Shown: positions 34,249 to 43,661, numbered from the stretch's first letter. The stretch: DNA of 64,000 nucleotides from Alphaproteobacteria bacterium (GCA_028277405.1 JANQGH010000085.1:23401-87400); one strand, 5' to 3'. Translations and numbers: made by a program. Notes: generated by a model not told the origin, from the letters alone.

Positions 34249-35648
34249 GCGGATGCCTGCGGCGCCCCCCGCACGAACAAACGGACCAGCGCCGCCGAGG
34301 CCAGCCGCGACAGCATGCTGTCGGCACGGCTGGTCAGCATGATCGGCACCCGTGCGCCGAGCACGACGCCCGCCGCCTCGGCACCGGCGAGATAGATCAG
34401 CTGTTTGGCGATCATGTTGCCCGCCTCAAGGTCCGGCGCCACGAGGATGTCGGCATCGCCCGCCACGTCCGAGACGATGCCCTTCGTCTCCGCCGCCTGT
34501 CTGGAAATGGCGTTGTCGAAGGCCAGTGGCCCGTCGACCAGGCCGCCGGTGATCTGTCCCCGCTCGGCCATCTTGCACAGGGCCGCCGCCTCGACGGTCG
34601 ATGAGATCTTCGGTGTCACCGTCTCGACGGCGGATAGCAGGGCGACCTTAGGCTTGGTGATGGCCAGGGTGTGCGCCAGGTCGATGGCGTTCTGGACGAT
34701 GTCGCGCTTGTCGTCGAGCGACGGGTAGATATTGATCGCGGCGTCGGTAACCAGCAGCGGTTTGGGATAGGTCGGCACGTCCAGACCGTATATGTGGCTC
34801 ATCCTCCGCTCGGTGCGGATGCCGTGCGCGGGGTCGACCACGGCGGCCATCAGTTCGTCGGTGTGCAGCTTGCCCTTCATCAGGGCCTCCACCTTGGCCT
34901 CGCGGGCCATGGCGACGGCGGCTTCCGCCGCGGCATCGCTGTGTGGCGTATCGACGATCTCTAACCCGTCGAGCGACCGCCCGGCCTCTTCGGCCGCCGC
35001 CTGGATCTTGGCGCGCGGCCCGACGAGGATCGGTACAATCAACTCCTTTTCCGCGGCCTCCAAGGCGCCCGACAGGGACAGCGCGTCGCAGGGATGAACG
35101 ACAGCCGTGCGGATCGGCGGCAGGTCGCGCGTGGCGCCGATCAGGTCGTGGTAGCGCGCACCCTGCTCGTGCAAATGCACCTCGGGCAAGGTTACCCTTG
35201 GGCGGCGCACCTTTTCGGTCGGCGCGATGACTTCCGCATTCCCGGTGATGACGGTTTCGCCATCCTGGTTGAGACACTCGCAATCCAAGATGACGCGCTT
35301 CTTTTCCGGCTTCTTCTCGCGCACCGTGACGCGGACGGTGACCGTGTCGCCCAGGCCGACAGGGCGGCGAAAGCTCAAGGACTGGTTCAGATAGATCGTC
35401 CCAGGCCCCGGCAATTCGGTGCCGAGGACGGCAGAGATCAGCGCGCCGCCCCACATGCCGTGGGCGATGACCTTGTGGAACAGGTCGGACCGCGCGAATT
35501 CCTCGTCGACATGGGCCGGGTTCACGTCCCCCGACATGACGGCGAACAGCTCGATGTCCTGATGCTGCAGCGTACGCACCAGCTCCGCCGACTGGCCGAC
35601 CTCGAGCTCGTCGAAGGTCTTGTTCTCGATGTATTGCATCGTTTCCAT
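34245..35648 (-). CDS. Bifunctional enoyl-CoA hydratase / phosphate acetyltransferase
   Basis: 467-residue fusion. Residues about 5-140 are a MaoC hotdog domain with the (R)-hydratase pair in GDVNPAHVDEEFA (Asp and His) and AHGMWGGALISAVLG. Residues about 165-467 are a phosphate acetyl/butyryltransferase domain with GLVDGPLAFDNAIS and ADILVAPDLEAGNM. The first part could hydrate enoyl-CoA to (R)-3-hydroxyacyl-CoA for PHA synthesis; the second makes acyl phosphate for the kinase next to it. The ATG at 35648 has GAGGGGG upstream; a frame open to 35690 would run into fabI. It lies between fabI and ackA. Confidence 0.9.
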   Translation of the reverse strand: METMQYIENKTFDELEVGQSAELVRTLQHQDIELFAVMSGDVNPAHVDEEFARSDLFHKVIAHGMWGGALISAVLGTELPGPGTIYLNQSLSFRRPVGLGDTVTVRVTVREKKPEKKRVILDCECLNQDGETVITGNAEVIAPTEKVRRPRVTLPEVHLHEQGARYHDLIGATRDLPPIRTAVVHPCDALSLSGALEAAEKELIVPILVGPRAKIQAAAEEAGRSLDGLEIVDTPHSDAAAEAAVAMAREAKVEALMKGKLHTDELMAAVVDPAHGIRTERRMSHIYGLDVPTYPKPLLVTDAAINIYPSLDDKRDIVQNAIDLAHTLAITKPKVALLSAVETVTPKISSTVEAAALCKMAERGQITGGLVDGPLAFDNAISRQAAETKGIVSDVAGDADILVAPDLEAGNMIAKQLIYLAGAEAAGVVLGARVPIMLTSRADSMLSRLASAALVRLFVRGAPQASA

Positions 35649-35658
35649 GGGGGCCCCC

Positions 35659-36435
35659 TCACGACATGACGTGATAGCCGCCGTCGACATAGGCGACGTT
35701 GCCGGTGACGGAACGGGCGAAGCCGGAAACGAGGCAGGCCGCCATGGCGCCGACCTCTTCCAGCGTCACCAGCCTTTGCTGCGGCGCCCGCTCGCGCGCC
35801 TCGTCGATGAGGGCATCGAAATGGGCGATGCCCGAGGCCGCGCGGGTCGCGATCGGCCCCGGCGACAGGGCGTTGACGCGAATGCCCTTGGGGCCCAACT
35901 CGGCCGCCATGTATTGGGTGACCGCCTCCAACGCCGCCTTCACCGGCCCCATGACGTTGTAGTGGTCGACGACCTTCTCCGCGCCGTAATAGCTGACCGT
36001 CAGCAGGCAGCCGCCATCGACCATCAACGGCTCGGCGCGTTTGGCCATGCGCACGAAGGAATGCACCGAAACATCCATCGCCCGGCCAAAGCCCTCGCGC
36101 GAACAGTCGACTACCCGCCCGTGCAGATCCTCGATCGGGCAGTAGGCGATCGAGTGCAGCACGAAGTCCAGCCGGCCCCAGCGCTGTTCAATAGCGTCGA
36201 AAACGGCGTCAAGCTGGCCGTCCGCCTCAACATCCAGCGGCATGAAGATCTCCGAGCCGACCGCTTCGGCGACCGGTTCGACATAGGGTTTGGCCTTGTC
36301 GTTCAGATAGGTCACTGCCAGTTCGGCGCCGGCGCCGGCAAACGCCGAGGCACAGCCGGCGGCGATGGAGTGCTGATTGGCAATGCCAACCACCAGGCCT
36401 TTCTTGCCGGCCAGCAGATCCGTCGGAAGCTTCAT
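35659..36435 (-). CDS. fabI: Enoyl-[acyl-carrier-protein] reductase FabI
   Basis: 258-residue short-chain reductase of the FabI type. The nucleotide site reads GLVVGIANQHSIAAGCA instead of the classical TGxxxGIG, as usual for FabI, and the active-site tyrosine and lysine are in HYNVMGPVKAALE (Tyr-x6-Lys). It reduces enoyl-ACP (or perhaps enoyl-CoA) with NAD(P)H. The start at 36435 is preceded by AGGATTAG; the open frame to 36696 is inside phaC. In this operon it may work on fatty acyl chains linked to PHA metabolism, and it may be a second copy beside a housekeeping FabI elsewhere. Confidence 0.92.
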   Translation of the reverse strand: MKLPTDLLAGKKGLVVGIANQHSIAAGCASAFAGAGAELAVTYLNDKAKPYVEPVAEAVGSEIFMPLDVEADGQLDAVFDAIEQRWGRLDFVLHSIAYCPIEDLHGRVVDCSREGFGRAMDVSVHSFVRMAKRAEPLMVDGGCLLTVSYYGAEKVVDHYNVMGPVKAALEAVTQYMAAELGPKGIRVNALSPGPIATRAASGIAHFDALIDEARERAPQQRLVTLEEVGAMAACLVSGFARSVTGNVAYVDGGYHVMS

Positions 36436-36439
36436 TGGG

Positions 36440-38401
36440 CTAATCCTGAAGAACGTAGGTGCCGGGCGCGTCGCACAATGGCCGATAGCCGGCGTCCGGC
36501 GCGCCCATCGGCGGTGGCGCCGTCTCCGCGCCCGACTTTTCGACCAGCCAGGCGTGCCAGGCCGGCCACCAGGAACCCTGGGTCGTGGGCGTCTCGGCCT
36601 GCCATGTGTCCGGGTCGACGTAATTGTGACCGGCATGGTTGGTGGCGATCTGATAGTGGCGGCGCGGGTGGCCCGGCTCGCTGACGATGCCGGCATTGTG
36701 GCCGCCGCTGGTCAGCACGAAGGTGACATCGGTTGCCGGATGAACCGTGAGCTTGTAGACCGAGTGCCAGGGGGCGACGTGGTCCTTGACCGTGCCGACG
36801 GCGAAGATCGGGGCGCGGATGTCCGACAGGCTGACCGGCCGCCCCTCGACCATGTAGCGGCCCGCTGCCAGGTCATTATCCAGGAACAGGCCGCGCAGAT
36901 ACTCCGAATGCATGCGATAGGGCATGCGGGTCAGGTCGGCGTTCCAGGCCATCAGATCGATCATGCCCTGCTGCCGGCCCTGCAGATACTCATGCACAAC
37001 CCGCGACCAGATCAGATCGTTGGACCGCAGGATCTGGAATGCGCCGGCCATCTGATAGCCGTCCAGAAAGCCCTGGTCCCACATCATGTCTTCGATGTAG
37101 GCGACCTGGCTTTCGCGAATGAACAGCATCAGTTCGCCCGCCTCGGTGAAGTCAACCTGGGTGGCAAAGCAGGTGATGGTCGCCAGCCGATCGTCGTGCT
37201 CGCGCGCCATCGCCGCCGCCGCGATCGACAGCAAGGTGCCGCCGAGACAGTAGCCGGCGGCGTGGATTTTGCGGTCCGGCACGATCGCCGAGACCACGTC
37301 CACGGCATCCATCACGCCCAGGCGGCGATAATCCTCAAGGCCGAGATCGCGGTCTTCCGATGTCGGGTTGCGCCACGAGATCATGAACACCGTGTGGCCC
37401 TGATCGACGAGGTATTTGACCAGCGAGTTGTGGGGCGACAGGTCGAGGATGTAGTACTTCATGATCCAGGCCGGCACGATCAGGATCGGCTCGGGATGCA
37501 CCTGCTCGGTCGTCGGCGTGTATTGGATCAGTTCGATCAGGTGGTTGCGATAGACCACCTTGCCCGGGGTCACGGCCAGCTTCTCGCCGACCTTGAAATC
37601 CTCGGTACCAACCGGTTTCTTGCCGGCAACGGTGCGCTGCCAGTCCTCGACCAGGTTCTGGGCGCCGCGGACCAGGTTCATGCCCCCCTCTTCAAGGGTC
37701 TGCTTGAAGGTTTCGGGATTGGTCCAGATGAAGTTCGACGGTGCGTATCGATCGAGCATTTGTCGGGCGATGAAGGAAACCGCGCGCTCGTCCGCCTCCG
37801 CCAGCCCGCTGATGTCGGTGGTTGCGTTATGCCACCATTGCTGGGTCAGCAAGAACGATTGGTAAAACAGGTTGTAGGGCCATTTCTGCCAGGCATCGCC
37901 GGAGAAACGGCGGTCCTGCGGCAGCGGTTCGATGCAAGGCGGCGTGTTGGGATCGAGTGCGGCCTGCCCGGCATAGGTCATCAGGCGTGTCAGCTTCCTG
38001 TTCGCCTTTTCGGCCAGTTCCAACTGCTTGCCGGGCGACATTGCCATATGGGCGAGCCAGGAGAACTGCAGCCGTGCCAACCCGGCCGGGGACACACCCA
38101 TCGTCAACCGCGCAAGGTTGGCCTTGAACGCCCGGTCAATAGCCTGGGCCGTGTAGTGCCCGGGCGGTGGACGATCGACCGGTTTGGCAGGCGGAGCGAC
38201 GGCCACTTGTGCCGGCGGCTTGCCGGCGCTCGGTATCAGCACATCCGTCGACGGCTTCTTCCGCTTGGCCGACGGCCGCTTTTGGGTCTTTGGTTTGGGT
38301 TCTTGGGGCTTGGGTTCCTGGGCCTTGGGTGCCGGCGACAAGGAAACGACGGAAGATGTGGTCGCTTCGCCCTGCCGGCCCGATCCGGTCTCGTCCTGCA
38401 T
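36440..38401 (-). CDS. phaC: Class I-type poly(3-hydroxyalkanoate) synthase
   Basis: 653-residue PHA synthase from the ATG at 38401 (AGAGGA upstream). Residues 1 to about 60 are low-complexity and rich in Pro, Lys and Ser, an unusual extension. The catalytic domain has the lipase-like box GYCLGG with the nucleophile Cys385, the aspartate in GTVKDHVAPW and the histidine in SGGHNAG. It polymerises (R)-3-hydroxyacyl-CoA into storage granules. It is the first gene of an operon with fabI (4 bp away), the MaoC-Pta fusion and ackA. No phasin or PhaR gene is seen nearby. Confidence 0.93.
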   Translation of the reverse strand: MQDETGSGRQGEATTSSVVSLSPAPKAQEPKPQEPKPKTQKRPSAKRKKPSTDVLIPSAGKPPAQVAVAPPAKPVDRPPPGHYTAQAIDRAFKANLARLTMGVSPAGLARLQFSWLAHMAMSPGKQLELAEKANRKLTRLMTYAGQAALDPNTPPCIEPLPQDRRFSGDAWQKWPYNLFYQSFLLTQQWWHNATTDISGLAEADERAVSFIARQMLDRYAPSNFIWTNPETFKQTLEEGGMNLVRGAQNLVEDWQRTVAGKKPVGTEDFKVGEKLAVTPGKVVYRNHLIELIQYTPTTEQVHPEPILIVPAWIMKYYILDLSPHNSLVKYLVDQGHTVFMISWRNPTSEDRDLGLEDYRRLGVMDAVDVVSAIVPDRKIHAAGYCLGGTLLSIAAAAMAREHDDRLATITCFATQVDFTEAGELMLFIRESQVAYIEDMMWDQGFLDGYQMAGAFQILRSNDLIWSRVVHEYLQGRQQGMIDLMAWNADLTRMPYRMHSEYLRGLFLDNDLAAGRYMVEGRPVSLSDIRAPIFAVGTVKDHVAPWHSVYKLTVHPATDVTFVLTSGGHNAGIVSEPGHPRRHYQIATNHAGHNYVDPDTWQAETPTTQGSWWPAWHAWLVEKSGAETAPPPMGAPDAGYRPLCDAPGTYVLQD

Positions 38402-38499
38402 CGATAGATCCTCTGCTGAGGGGCGGCACGCTTTCAACAGCGTGCGATGCCGGGCTTCACTGCCGTCATCGGCCGCCCGACGCGATAGTACTTCCCCAG

Positions 38500-38513
38500 G
38501 GGAACTCGTTCCC
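38500..38513. promoter_or_regulatory. Inverted repeat upstream of phaC
   Basis: GGGAAC and GTTCCC arms separated by TC lie about 100 bp before the phaC ATG, in the 178-bp gap between phaC and the LysR gene (both minus strand). It may be an operator for the phaC operon. No adjacent regulator is assigned. Confidence 0.35.
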
Positions 38514-38579
38514 ACATATATTGCACCGCAGCATTGACGTCCATCAATCCGCCGATGAATGTTTTGTTAAGGGCTTGTG

Positions 38580-39452
38580 TCAGCGATCGCGCAGCAACTC
38601 GGCCAGCAGCGGGTTCGGAAAGCGCCGTTCGACGGTGACGCCGAAAAAGGTCTCCGTCAGGTTGGGCAGTTTCGCGCCCTCGATCAAGGTGCCGTTCGCG
38701 AGTTCATCGCGCGCCACGATCGGCGGCAGGACGGCAAGGCCGATGCCCTCGCGGGCCAGAAGACGCATCATCGCCATGTCGTCGACCTCCGCCGCGATCT
38801 GCGGCCGAACGTCAAGCCGGTCGACCAGCGCATCGAACCCCATCCGCAGGCCACTGGCGGTCGTCGGCAGGATCAGGGTCGATCCGTCCAGGCGTTCGGA
38901 AAGCGACAGGCCGGGCGGGCACAGGGCAGGCACACCGATCAGGCTGACCGTCTGCTCGTCAAGCGGCTGAACGACGAAGGAGGTCAGCGCGTCGGCGGGC
39001 GGCGGCTGGTTGGTGAGCACGAGGTCAAGATGAAGCGCGGCCAGCGCGCCGAAAAGTTCCGCCGCGCCGGCCGAGCGTAGGACGACCTCGACATCCGGCC
39101 GGCCGAGCACCGGGCGCAGGAACGCAAGCTGAAAGTTTCGCGACAGGGTGGCCAGCGCGCCGACACGAAGGGCCTGGCGCTGGCGCCCGCCATGCTGAAG
39201 CGTAGCGACCAGCTCTTGCCCGGTCGCGAAGATGGTGTCCGCGTGGTCGAGCGCGATACGGCCGGCCTCGGTGAGGAGGAGGGCGCGGCCGCGCCGCTCG
39301 AACAGAGCCTGGCCCAGCCTTTCCTCCAGTTGGCGGATCTGTGTCGACACCGCCGACTGCGAGACGTTCAGCCGCTCAGCCGCGCGGGTCAGGTTGCCTT
39401 CATGCGCGACGGTTTGGAAATAGCGCAGATGGTGATAGTTCAGCTCGGCCAT
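38580..39452 (-). CDS. LysR family regulator, NhaR-like, of dabBA
   Basis: 290-residue LysR-type regulator. The winged helix-turn-helix covers residues 5-63 (LRYFQTVAHEGNLTRAAERL, then SQSAVSTQIRQLEERLG), followed by a periplasmic-binding-like effector domain. The N-terminus resembles NhaR more than CbbR. It is divergent from dabB with a 106-bp gap containing a T-N11-A dyad and a perfect palindrome, so it is probably the activator of the inorganic-carbon uptake operon and may sense bicarbonate, sodium or a metabolite. It may also read into the phaC region, but 178 bp separate them. Confidence 0.9.
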   Translation of the reverse strand: MAELNYHHLRYFQTVAHEGNLTRAAERLNVSQSAVSTQIRQLEERLGQALFERRGRALLLTEAGRIALDHADTIFATGQELVATLQHGGRQRQALRVGALATLSRNFQLAFLRPVLGRPDVEVVLRSAGAAELFGALAALHLDLVLTNQPPPADALTSFVVQPLDEQTVSLIGVPALCPPGLSLSERLDGSTLILPTTASGLRMGFDALVDRLDVRPQIAAEVDDMAMMRLLAREGIGLAVLPPIVARDELANGTLIEGAKLPNLTETFFGVTVERRFPNPLLAELLRDR

Positions 39453-39455
39453 AAC

Positions 39456-39472
39456 GTTCTATAAATCAGAAC
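39456..39472. promoter_or_regulatory. LysR-type T-N11-A dyad
   Basis: GTTCT and AGAAC arms are separated by 7 bp (ATAAATC), containing T-N11-A. It lies just before the LysR start codon, where autoregulatory sites of LysR proteins are usually found, and about 87 bp before dabB. Confidence 0.5.
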
Positions 39473-39499
39473 AAAAGCCCAAAAACAATGTAATTTTCT

Positions 39500-39511
39500 T
39501 TAGCATGCTAA
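39500..39511. promoter_or_regulatory. Perfect 12-bp palindrome in the dabB promoter region
   Basis: TTAGCATGCTAA is perfectly symmetric and lies 47 bp before the dabB ATG, within the LysR-dabB gap. It could be the activator's second site or a site for another regulator. Confidence 0.45.
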
Positions 39512-39558
39512 CGGGATAGGCAAGGGGCCGTTTTGAATCGCCCGGAAACACCCACCCC

Positions 39559-41118
39559 ATGCTTGACGATCTGATCCCGCTTCTGGCGCCCCTTGCGCTG
39601 CTGGTTGCCGCCGGTGTGGCGATGCGGCAATCGGGCCCGCGCCCCGAGAGGCTGCCGCAACTCGCGCAGGCCGCGACGCTGGCCGCGCTTGGTGCCGCCA
39701 TCGGCTCGGCCCTGGTCCTGCTTTGGCAGGGGCCCGGCACCGGCATTCTCTTGGGCATCGCCGGGGTTGGATTGTCGACACGGCTGGACGTGGTCAGCGC
39801 GACAATGCTGGTTCTGGTCACCTTCGTCGGCTGGATCGTGGTGCGCTATTCGGCGACCTATCTGGATGGCGAAGCGCGGCAGGGCGCCTTTCTCGGCTGG
39901 ATGATGATGACGCTGGCGGCCGTGCTGCTGCTCGTCCAGTCGGGCAATTTGGTCCAGCTGGTTCTGGCGTGGATTGCTACCAGCCTGTGCCTGGACCGGT
40001 TGCTGCTGTTCTACAGCGACCGGGTCCAGGCGGTGCGCGCGGCACGCAAGAAATTCATCGTCGCGCGCATCGGGGACGCGGCCCTGCTCTTGGCCGCCGT
40101 CCTGCTGGCCATCGGGTATGGCACGCTGGACATTGCAACCATCCTTGCCGCCGCCAGAGAGGGCGTCGTGCCCGGCGGCGCTGTCTGGGCGGCGGGTCTG
40201 CTGGCGCTCGCCGCCTTGCTGAAATCCGCCCAGTTTCCGACCCATGGCTGGTTGACCGAGGTGATGGAGGCGCCGACCCCGGTTTCGGCGCTCTTGCATG
40301 CGGGCCTGATCAATGCCGGCGGCTTCCTGTTGATCCGCTTTGCCGATGTGATGCTGCAGGCGCCGGGCGTCCTGGCAGTGCTGGTGATGATTGGCGGCTT
40401 TACCGCCCTGTTCGGCGGGCTCGCCATGCTGGCCCAGCCGGCGGTCAAGACCTCGCTGGCCTGGTCCACCATCGCGCAGATGGGCTTCATGATCATGCAG
40501 TGCGGCCTTGCGCTGTTTCCGCTGGCCATGCTGCACATCGTCGCCCACTCGCTTTACAAGGCGCATGCCTTCCTGGTCTCCGGCACCGCCGTGGACATGG
40601 TGGCGGCAAACCGCCGGCCGGGTCCGGTCGCGATTCCGAACGGTTGGGCGGTGGCCCGCGCCTTCGCGTTGGCGCTGGCGATCTACGCCGTGATCGGCTT
40701 TGCCTTCGGGTTCGACGGCAAGTCCCCGCAAGCGATCGTGCTGGGCGCGATTCTGATCTTCGGGGTGGCCTATCTGCTGGCACAGGGTCTTGCCGACGCC
40801 GCGCCGCGCGTGTTGACCAGGCGGACCGCGCTCTATTCGGTCGCCGCCTCGATCAGCTATTTCGCCCTGCAACGGGGGGCCGAGTGGCTCACCGCTGGCA
40901 CGCTGCCGGCGACGCCCGGACCGGGGCCGCTGGAATGGGCGCTGCTGGTGCTGTCGGTGTTCAGCTTCGGGCTGGTCGCGATCGCGCAGGCCACGTTTCC
41001 GCTGTGGGCCTATCACCCGGCGGCAGCAGGACTGCGCGTCCATCTGGCCAACGGCCTCTACGTCAATGCGGTCTTCGATCGGCTGATCGGCGGCTGGTCC
41101 GTCCGCCGTCCGTCCTGA
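39559..41118 (+). CDS. dabB: Proton-transporting subunit of inorganic-carbon uptake (DabB, NuoL-like)
   Basis: 519-residue membrane protein of the NuoL/MrpA antiporter fold with about 13-14 helices. The helix motif LLKSAQFPTHGWLTEVMEAP, then TPVSALLHAGLINAGGF, is the conserved proton-channel core. Family knowledge: DabB couples the proton gradient to the DabA zinc protein for energy-driven CO2 hydration or uptake. No other complex I or Mrp subunits are present, and a DUF2309 gene follows 4 bp after the stop, which makes the DabAB assignment firm. No good ribosome site is seen before the ATG at 39559. Divergent from a LysR gene. Confidence 0.92.
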   Translation: MLDDLIPLLAPLALLVAAGVAMRQSGPRPERLPQLAQAATLAALGAAIGSALVLLWQGPGTGILLGIAGVGLSTRLDVVSATMLVLVTFVGWIVVRYSATYLDGEARQGAFLGWMMMTLAAVLLLVQSGNLVQLVLAWIATSLCLDRLLLFYSDRVQAVRAARKKFIVARIGDAALLLAAVLLAIGYGTLDIATILAAAREGVVPGGAVWAAGLLALAALLKSAQFPTHGWLTEVMEAPTPVSALLHAGLINAGGFLLIRFADVMLQAPGVLAVLVMIGGFTALFGGLAMLAQPAVKTSLAWSTIAQMGFMIMQCGLALFPLAMLHIVAHSLYKAHAFLVSGTAVDMVAANRRPGPVAIPNGWAVARAFALALAIYAVIGFAFGFDGKSPQAIVLGAILIFGVAYLLAQGLADAAPRVLTRRTALYSVAASISYFALQRGAEWLTAGTLPATPGPGPLEWALLVLSVFSFGLVAIAQATFPLWAYHPAAAGLRVHLANGLYVNAVFDRLIGGWSVRRPS

Positions 41119-41146
41119 CCCGATGTCTTCGAAAGGGATCAACAGC

Positions 41147-43570
41147 ATGAAACCGACCCCGAACATCGAGCCGATGGACATGACCGCGGTCAAGGCCGCC
41201 GCCGATGCAGCGGCGCGCCACATCCCGCCGCTCTGGCCGCTGGCGTCCTCCGTCGCGGTGAACCCATTCCTCGGCCAGACGGGCGAGACCCTGGCCGAGG
41301 CCGGCGCGCGGCTCGGCCGCGTCGGCGCGATCCCGGTCACCATGCCCCGCGCCTGGTATCTGGACCGCATCGCCTCGGGCGGAATCACAGAGCAGGACCT
41401 GGCTGAAGCGCTTTCGGCGTCGCCCCATGCCAAGGGTCCGGCGGACGTCCAGGCCCTGAAGGCCTCCGCGGCGGAGGCCAAACCGTCGCCACGGAAGCCG
41501 CCGACGATCGCCGACCTCGCCGCTGAGAATTGCGGCACCGACTGGCCGGGGCTTATCGCCGATCGGATCGGTGTCTGGGCCGGCGGCTATTTCGATCAGG
41601 GCCAGGCGCTGTGGGCCGCGCCCCATGGCCGGCGTGCCTGGGCCACCTTCCGCGCGCATGCCAGCCACGACCTGACGCCCGAGATCATGGGCCTCAAGGC
41701 CTTCGGGACGTTCGTTGCCGACGCGCCGCAAGACCCGATGGCGGCCATCGCGCGCGCCGTCTTCCGGCTCGGTCTCAGCGAAGCGGCGCTGGCCACCTAT
41801 TTCCACCAGCTTCTGCTGTCACTCGGCGGCTGGGCCCAATATGGGCGCTATGAGCTCTGGCGCGCCGAGCTGGCCGGCGGCACGAACACGACCCTTTTCG
41901 ACCTGCTGGCCATCCGGCTGTTGTGGGAGGAGGCGCTGTTCGTGCAGCACGAGGCGGCGATCCGCGATCAATGGGCCGAAATCCAAGTGACCCACGCGGC
42001 GCCGATCGAAGTTGGCGACGCCGAGATCGTCGACGCGATCCTGCAGGAGGCGGCGGAGCGCGCGGCCCAGAGTGGCCTCGCCGAGACGCTGGCGGCGCCC
42101 GCCTCCCAGACCCTTGACGACCGTCCCGCGTTGCAAGCGGCCTTTTGCATCGACGTGCGGTCCGAGGTTTTCCGCCGCGCGTTGGAGGCGGTCGACCCCG
42201 GCATTCGCACGCTCGGCTTCGCCGGTTTTTTCGGTGTCTTTACAGAGCACCGCCGCTTCGCCTCGGATGTCCGGGAGCTGCACCTGCCGGTGCTGCTGAA
42301 CCCGACGGTCAGTTCATCCTCCGGCGAGCCCGGCGACAGGGACAAGGACATCGCGGCACGCTATATCGCCCGGGCCAAGCGGGCCTGGGGGCGTTTCAAG
42401 CTCGCCGCCGTTTCGTCGTTCGCGTTCGTCGAGGCCATGGGGCCGGTTTACATGGCCAAGCTGGTGCGCGACGCGCTTGGCCTCAATCAAACCCACGCGC
42501 CGAATGATCCGGCCCCACGTTTCGACCCGGCGCTCGACCTCGACACCCGCATCGGCGCTGCCGAGACGGTGCTGCGGGCCATGTCGCTGACCAGCGGATT
42601 CGCGCGGGTGGTGGTGCTGGCCGGCCATGGTGCGAACGTGGTGAACAACCCCTACGCCAGTGGCCTGCATTGCGGCGCCTGCGGCGGCTATTCCGGCGAG
42701 GTCAACGCAAGGCTGCTGGCGCGGCTGTTCAACGATCCCGAGGTGCGCGCCGGCTTGGCGGAACGGGGCATCACCGTGCCCGAAGACACGCTGTTCGTCG
42801 GGGCGCTGCACGATACGACGACGGACACCGTCACGCTTTACGACCGGGATGTGCATGCGCTTCATCACCGGTCGGATCTGGACAAGGCTCGCCAGTGGCT
42901 GGCAGCGGCCGGGAGGGTCACCCGCGGCGAGCGGGCCCTGCGGCTGCCCCGCGCGGCCGACGAGGCCGAGATTAGCGCGCGGGCGCGCGACTGGTCGGAG
43001 ATCCGGCCGGAATGGGGGCTTGCCGGCTGCAAGGCCTTCGTTGCCGCCCCGCGCACCCGCACAGCCGGCCGCAGCCTGGGAGGCCGCGCGTTCCTTCACG
43101 ACTATGACTGGCGGCAGGACGCGCAGAACGGGTTCGGCGTGTTGGAACTGATCATGACGGCGCCGGTGGTCGTGGCAAGCTGGATCAGCCTGCAATATTA
43201 CGGCTCGACAGTGGCGCCGGACACGTTCGGTTCCGGCAACAAGATGCTGCACAACGTGGTCGGCGGTATCGGCGTGTTCGAGGGCAATGGCGGCCTCCTG
43301 CGCGCCGGCCTGCCCTGGCAGTCGGTCCATGACGGCGAGCGCTATGTTCACGAGCCGCTGCGGCTGTCCGTCTGCATTGAGGCGCCGCGCGAGGCGATGA
43401 GCGAGATCCTCGGCCGTCATGCGGACGTGCGCGCCCTGTTCGACAATCGCTGGCTTCATCTCTTCGCCATGGATGATGAAGGCCAGCTGGCGTTCCGCTA
43501 TGCCGGCGATCTTGAATGGCAGCCAATCGCGCTGTCAGCACCTGCCCGTGCCATGAAGGCGGTGGCATAA
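41147..43570 (+). CDS. dabA: Zinc-binding inorganic-carbon uptake subunit DabA (DUF2309)
   Basis: 807-residue DUF2309 protein. The zinc ligands expected from Halothiobacillus DabA are all present: Cys334 and Asp336 in AFCIDVRSEVF, His494 in VLAGHGANVVNNP and Cys509 in GLHCGACGGYSG, with the same spacings (2 and 15 residues). It is a cytoplasmic-side, beta-carbonic-anhydrase-like protein that hydrates CO2 vectorially with DabB. The start at 41147 has AAAGGGA 8 nt upstream; ATG at 41123, 4 bp after the dabB stop, is in frame and possible. No RuBisCO or carboxysome genes are in the window, so bicarbonate may feed anaplerotic carboxylases. Confidence 0.93.
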   Translation: MKPTPNIEPMDMTAVKAAADAAARHIPPLWPLASSVAVNPFLGQTGETLAEAGARLGRVGAIPVTMPRAWYLDRIASGGITEQDLAEALSASPHAKGPADVQALKASAAEAKPSPRKPPTIADLAAENCGTDWPGLIADRIGVWAGGYFDQGQALWAAPHGRRAWATFRAHASHDLTPEIMGLKAFGTFVADAPQDPMAAIARAVFRLGLSEAALATYFHQLLLSLGGWAQYGRYELWRAELAGGTNTTLFDLLAIRLLWEEALFVQHEAAIRDQWAEIQVTHAAPIEVGDAEIVDAILQEAAERAAQSGLAETLAAPASQTLDDRPALQAAFCIDVRSEVFRRALEAVDPGIRTLGFAGFFGVFTEHRRFASDVRELHLPVLLNPTVSSSSGEPGDRDKDIAARYIARAKRAWGRFKLAAVSSFAFVEAMGPVYMAKLVRDALGLNQTHAPNDPAPRFDPALDLDTRIGAAETVLRAMSLTSGFARVVVLAGHGANVVNNPYASGLHCGACGGYSGEVNARLLARLFNDPEVRAGLAERGITVPEDTLFVGALHDTTTDTVTLYDRDVHALHHRSDLDKARQWLAAAGRVTRGERALRLPRAADEAEISARARDWSEIRPEWGLAGCKAFVAAPRTRTAGRSLGGRAFLHDYDWRQDAQNGFGVLELIMTAPVVVASWISLQYYGSTVAPDTFGSGNKMLHNVVGGIGVFEGNGGLLRAGLPWQSVHDGERYVHEPLRLSVCIEAPREAMSEILGRHADVRALFDNRWLHLFAMDDEGQLAFRYAGDLEWQPIALSAPARAMKAVA

Positions 43571-43661
43571 CGGGCCCATGCTGCCCTCCCCATCCCGGTT
43601 GCGTGGCGCGGGGCTGAGCCATATTGTCGCTGCTGCACGCCATTAGTTGGGTCCGTATCGC

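Noticed and set aside
36377..38407. 676-codon plus-strand open frame over phaC
   Set aside because: Antisense shadow; PhaC on the minus strand has a complete catalytic triad.
39508..41538. 676-codon minus-strand open frame over dabB
   Set aside because: Low-complexity Gln/Arg/His-rich antisense translation; the plus-strand DabB and DabA have clear motifs.
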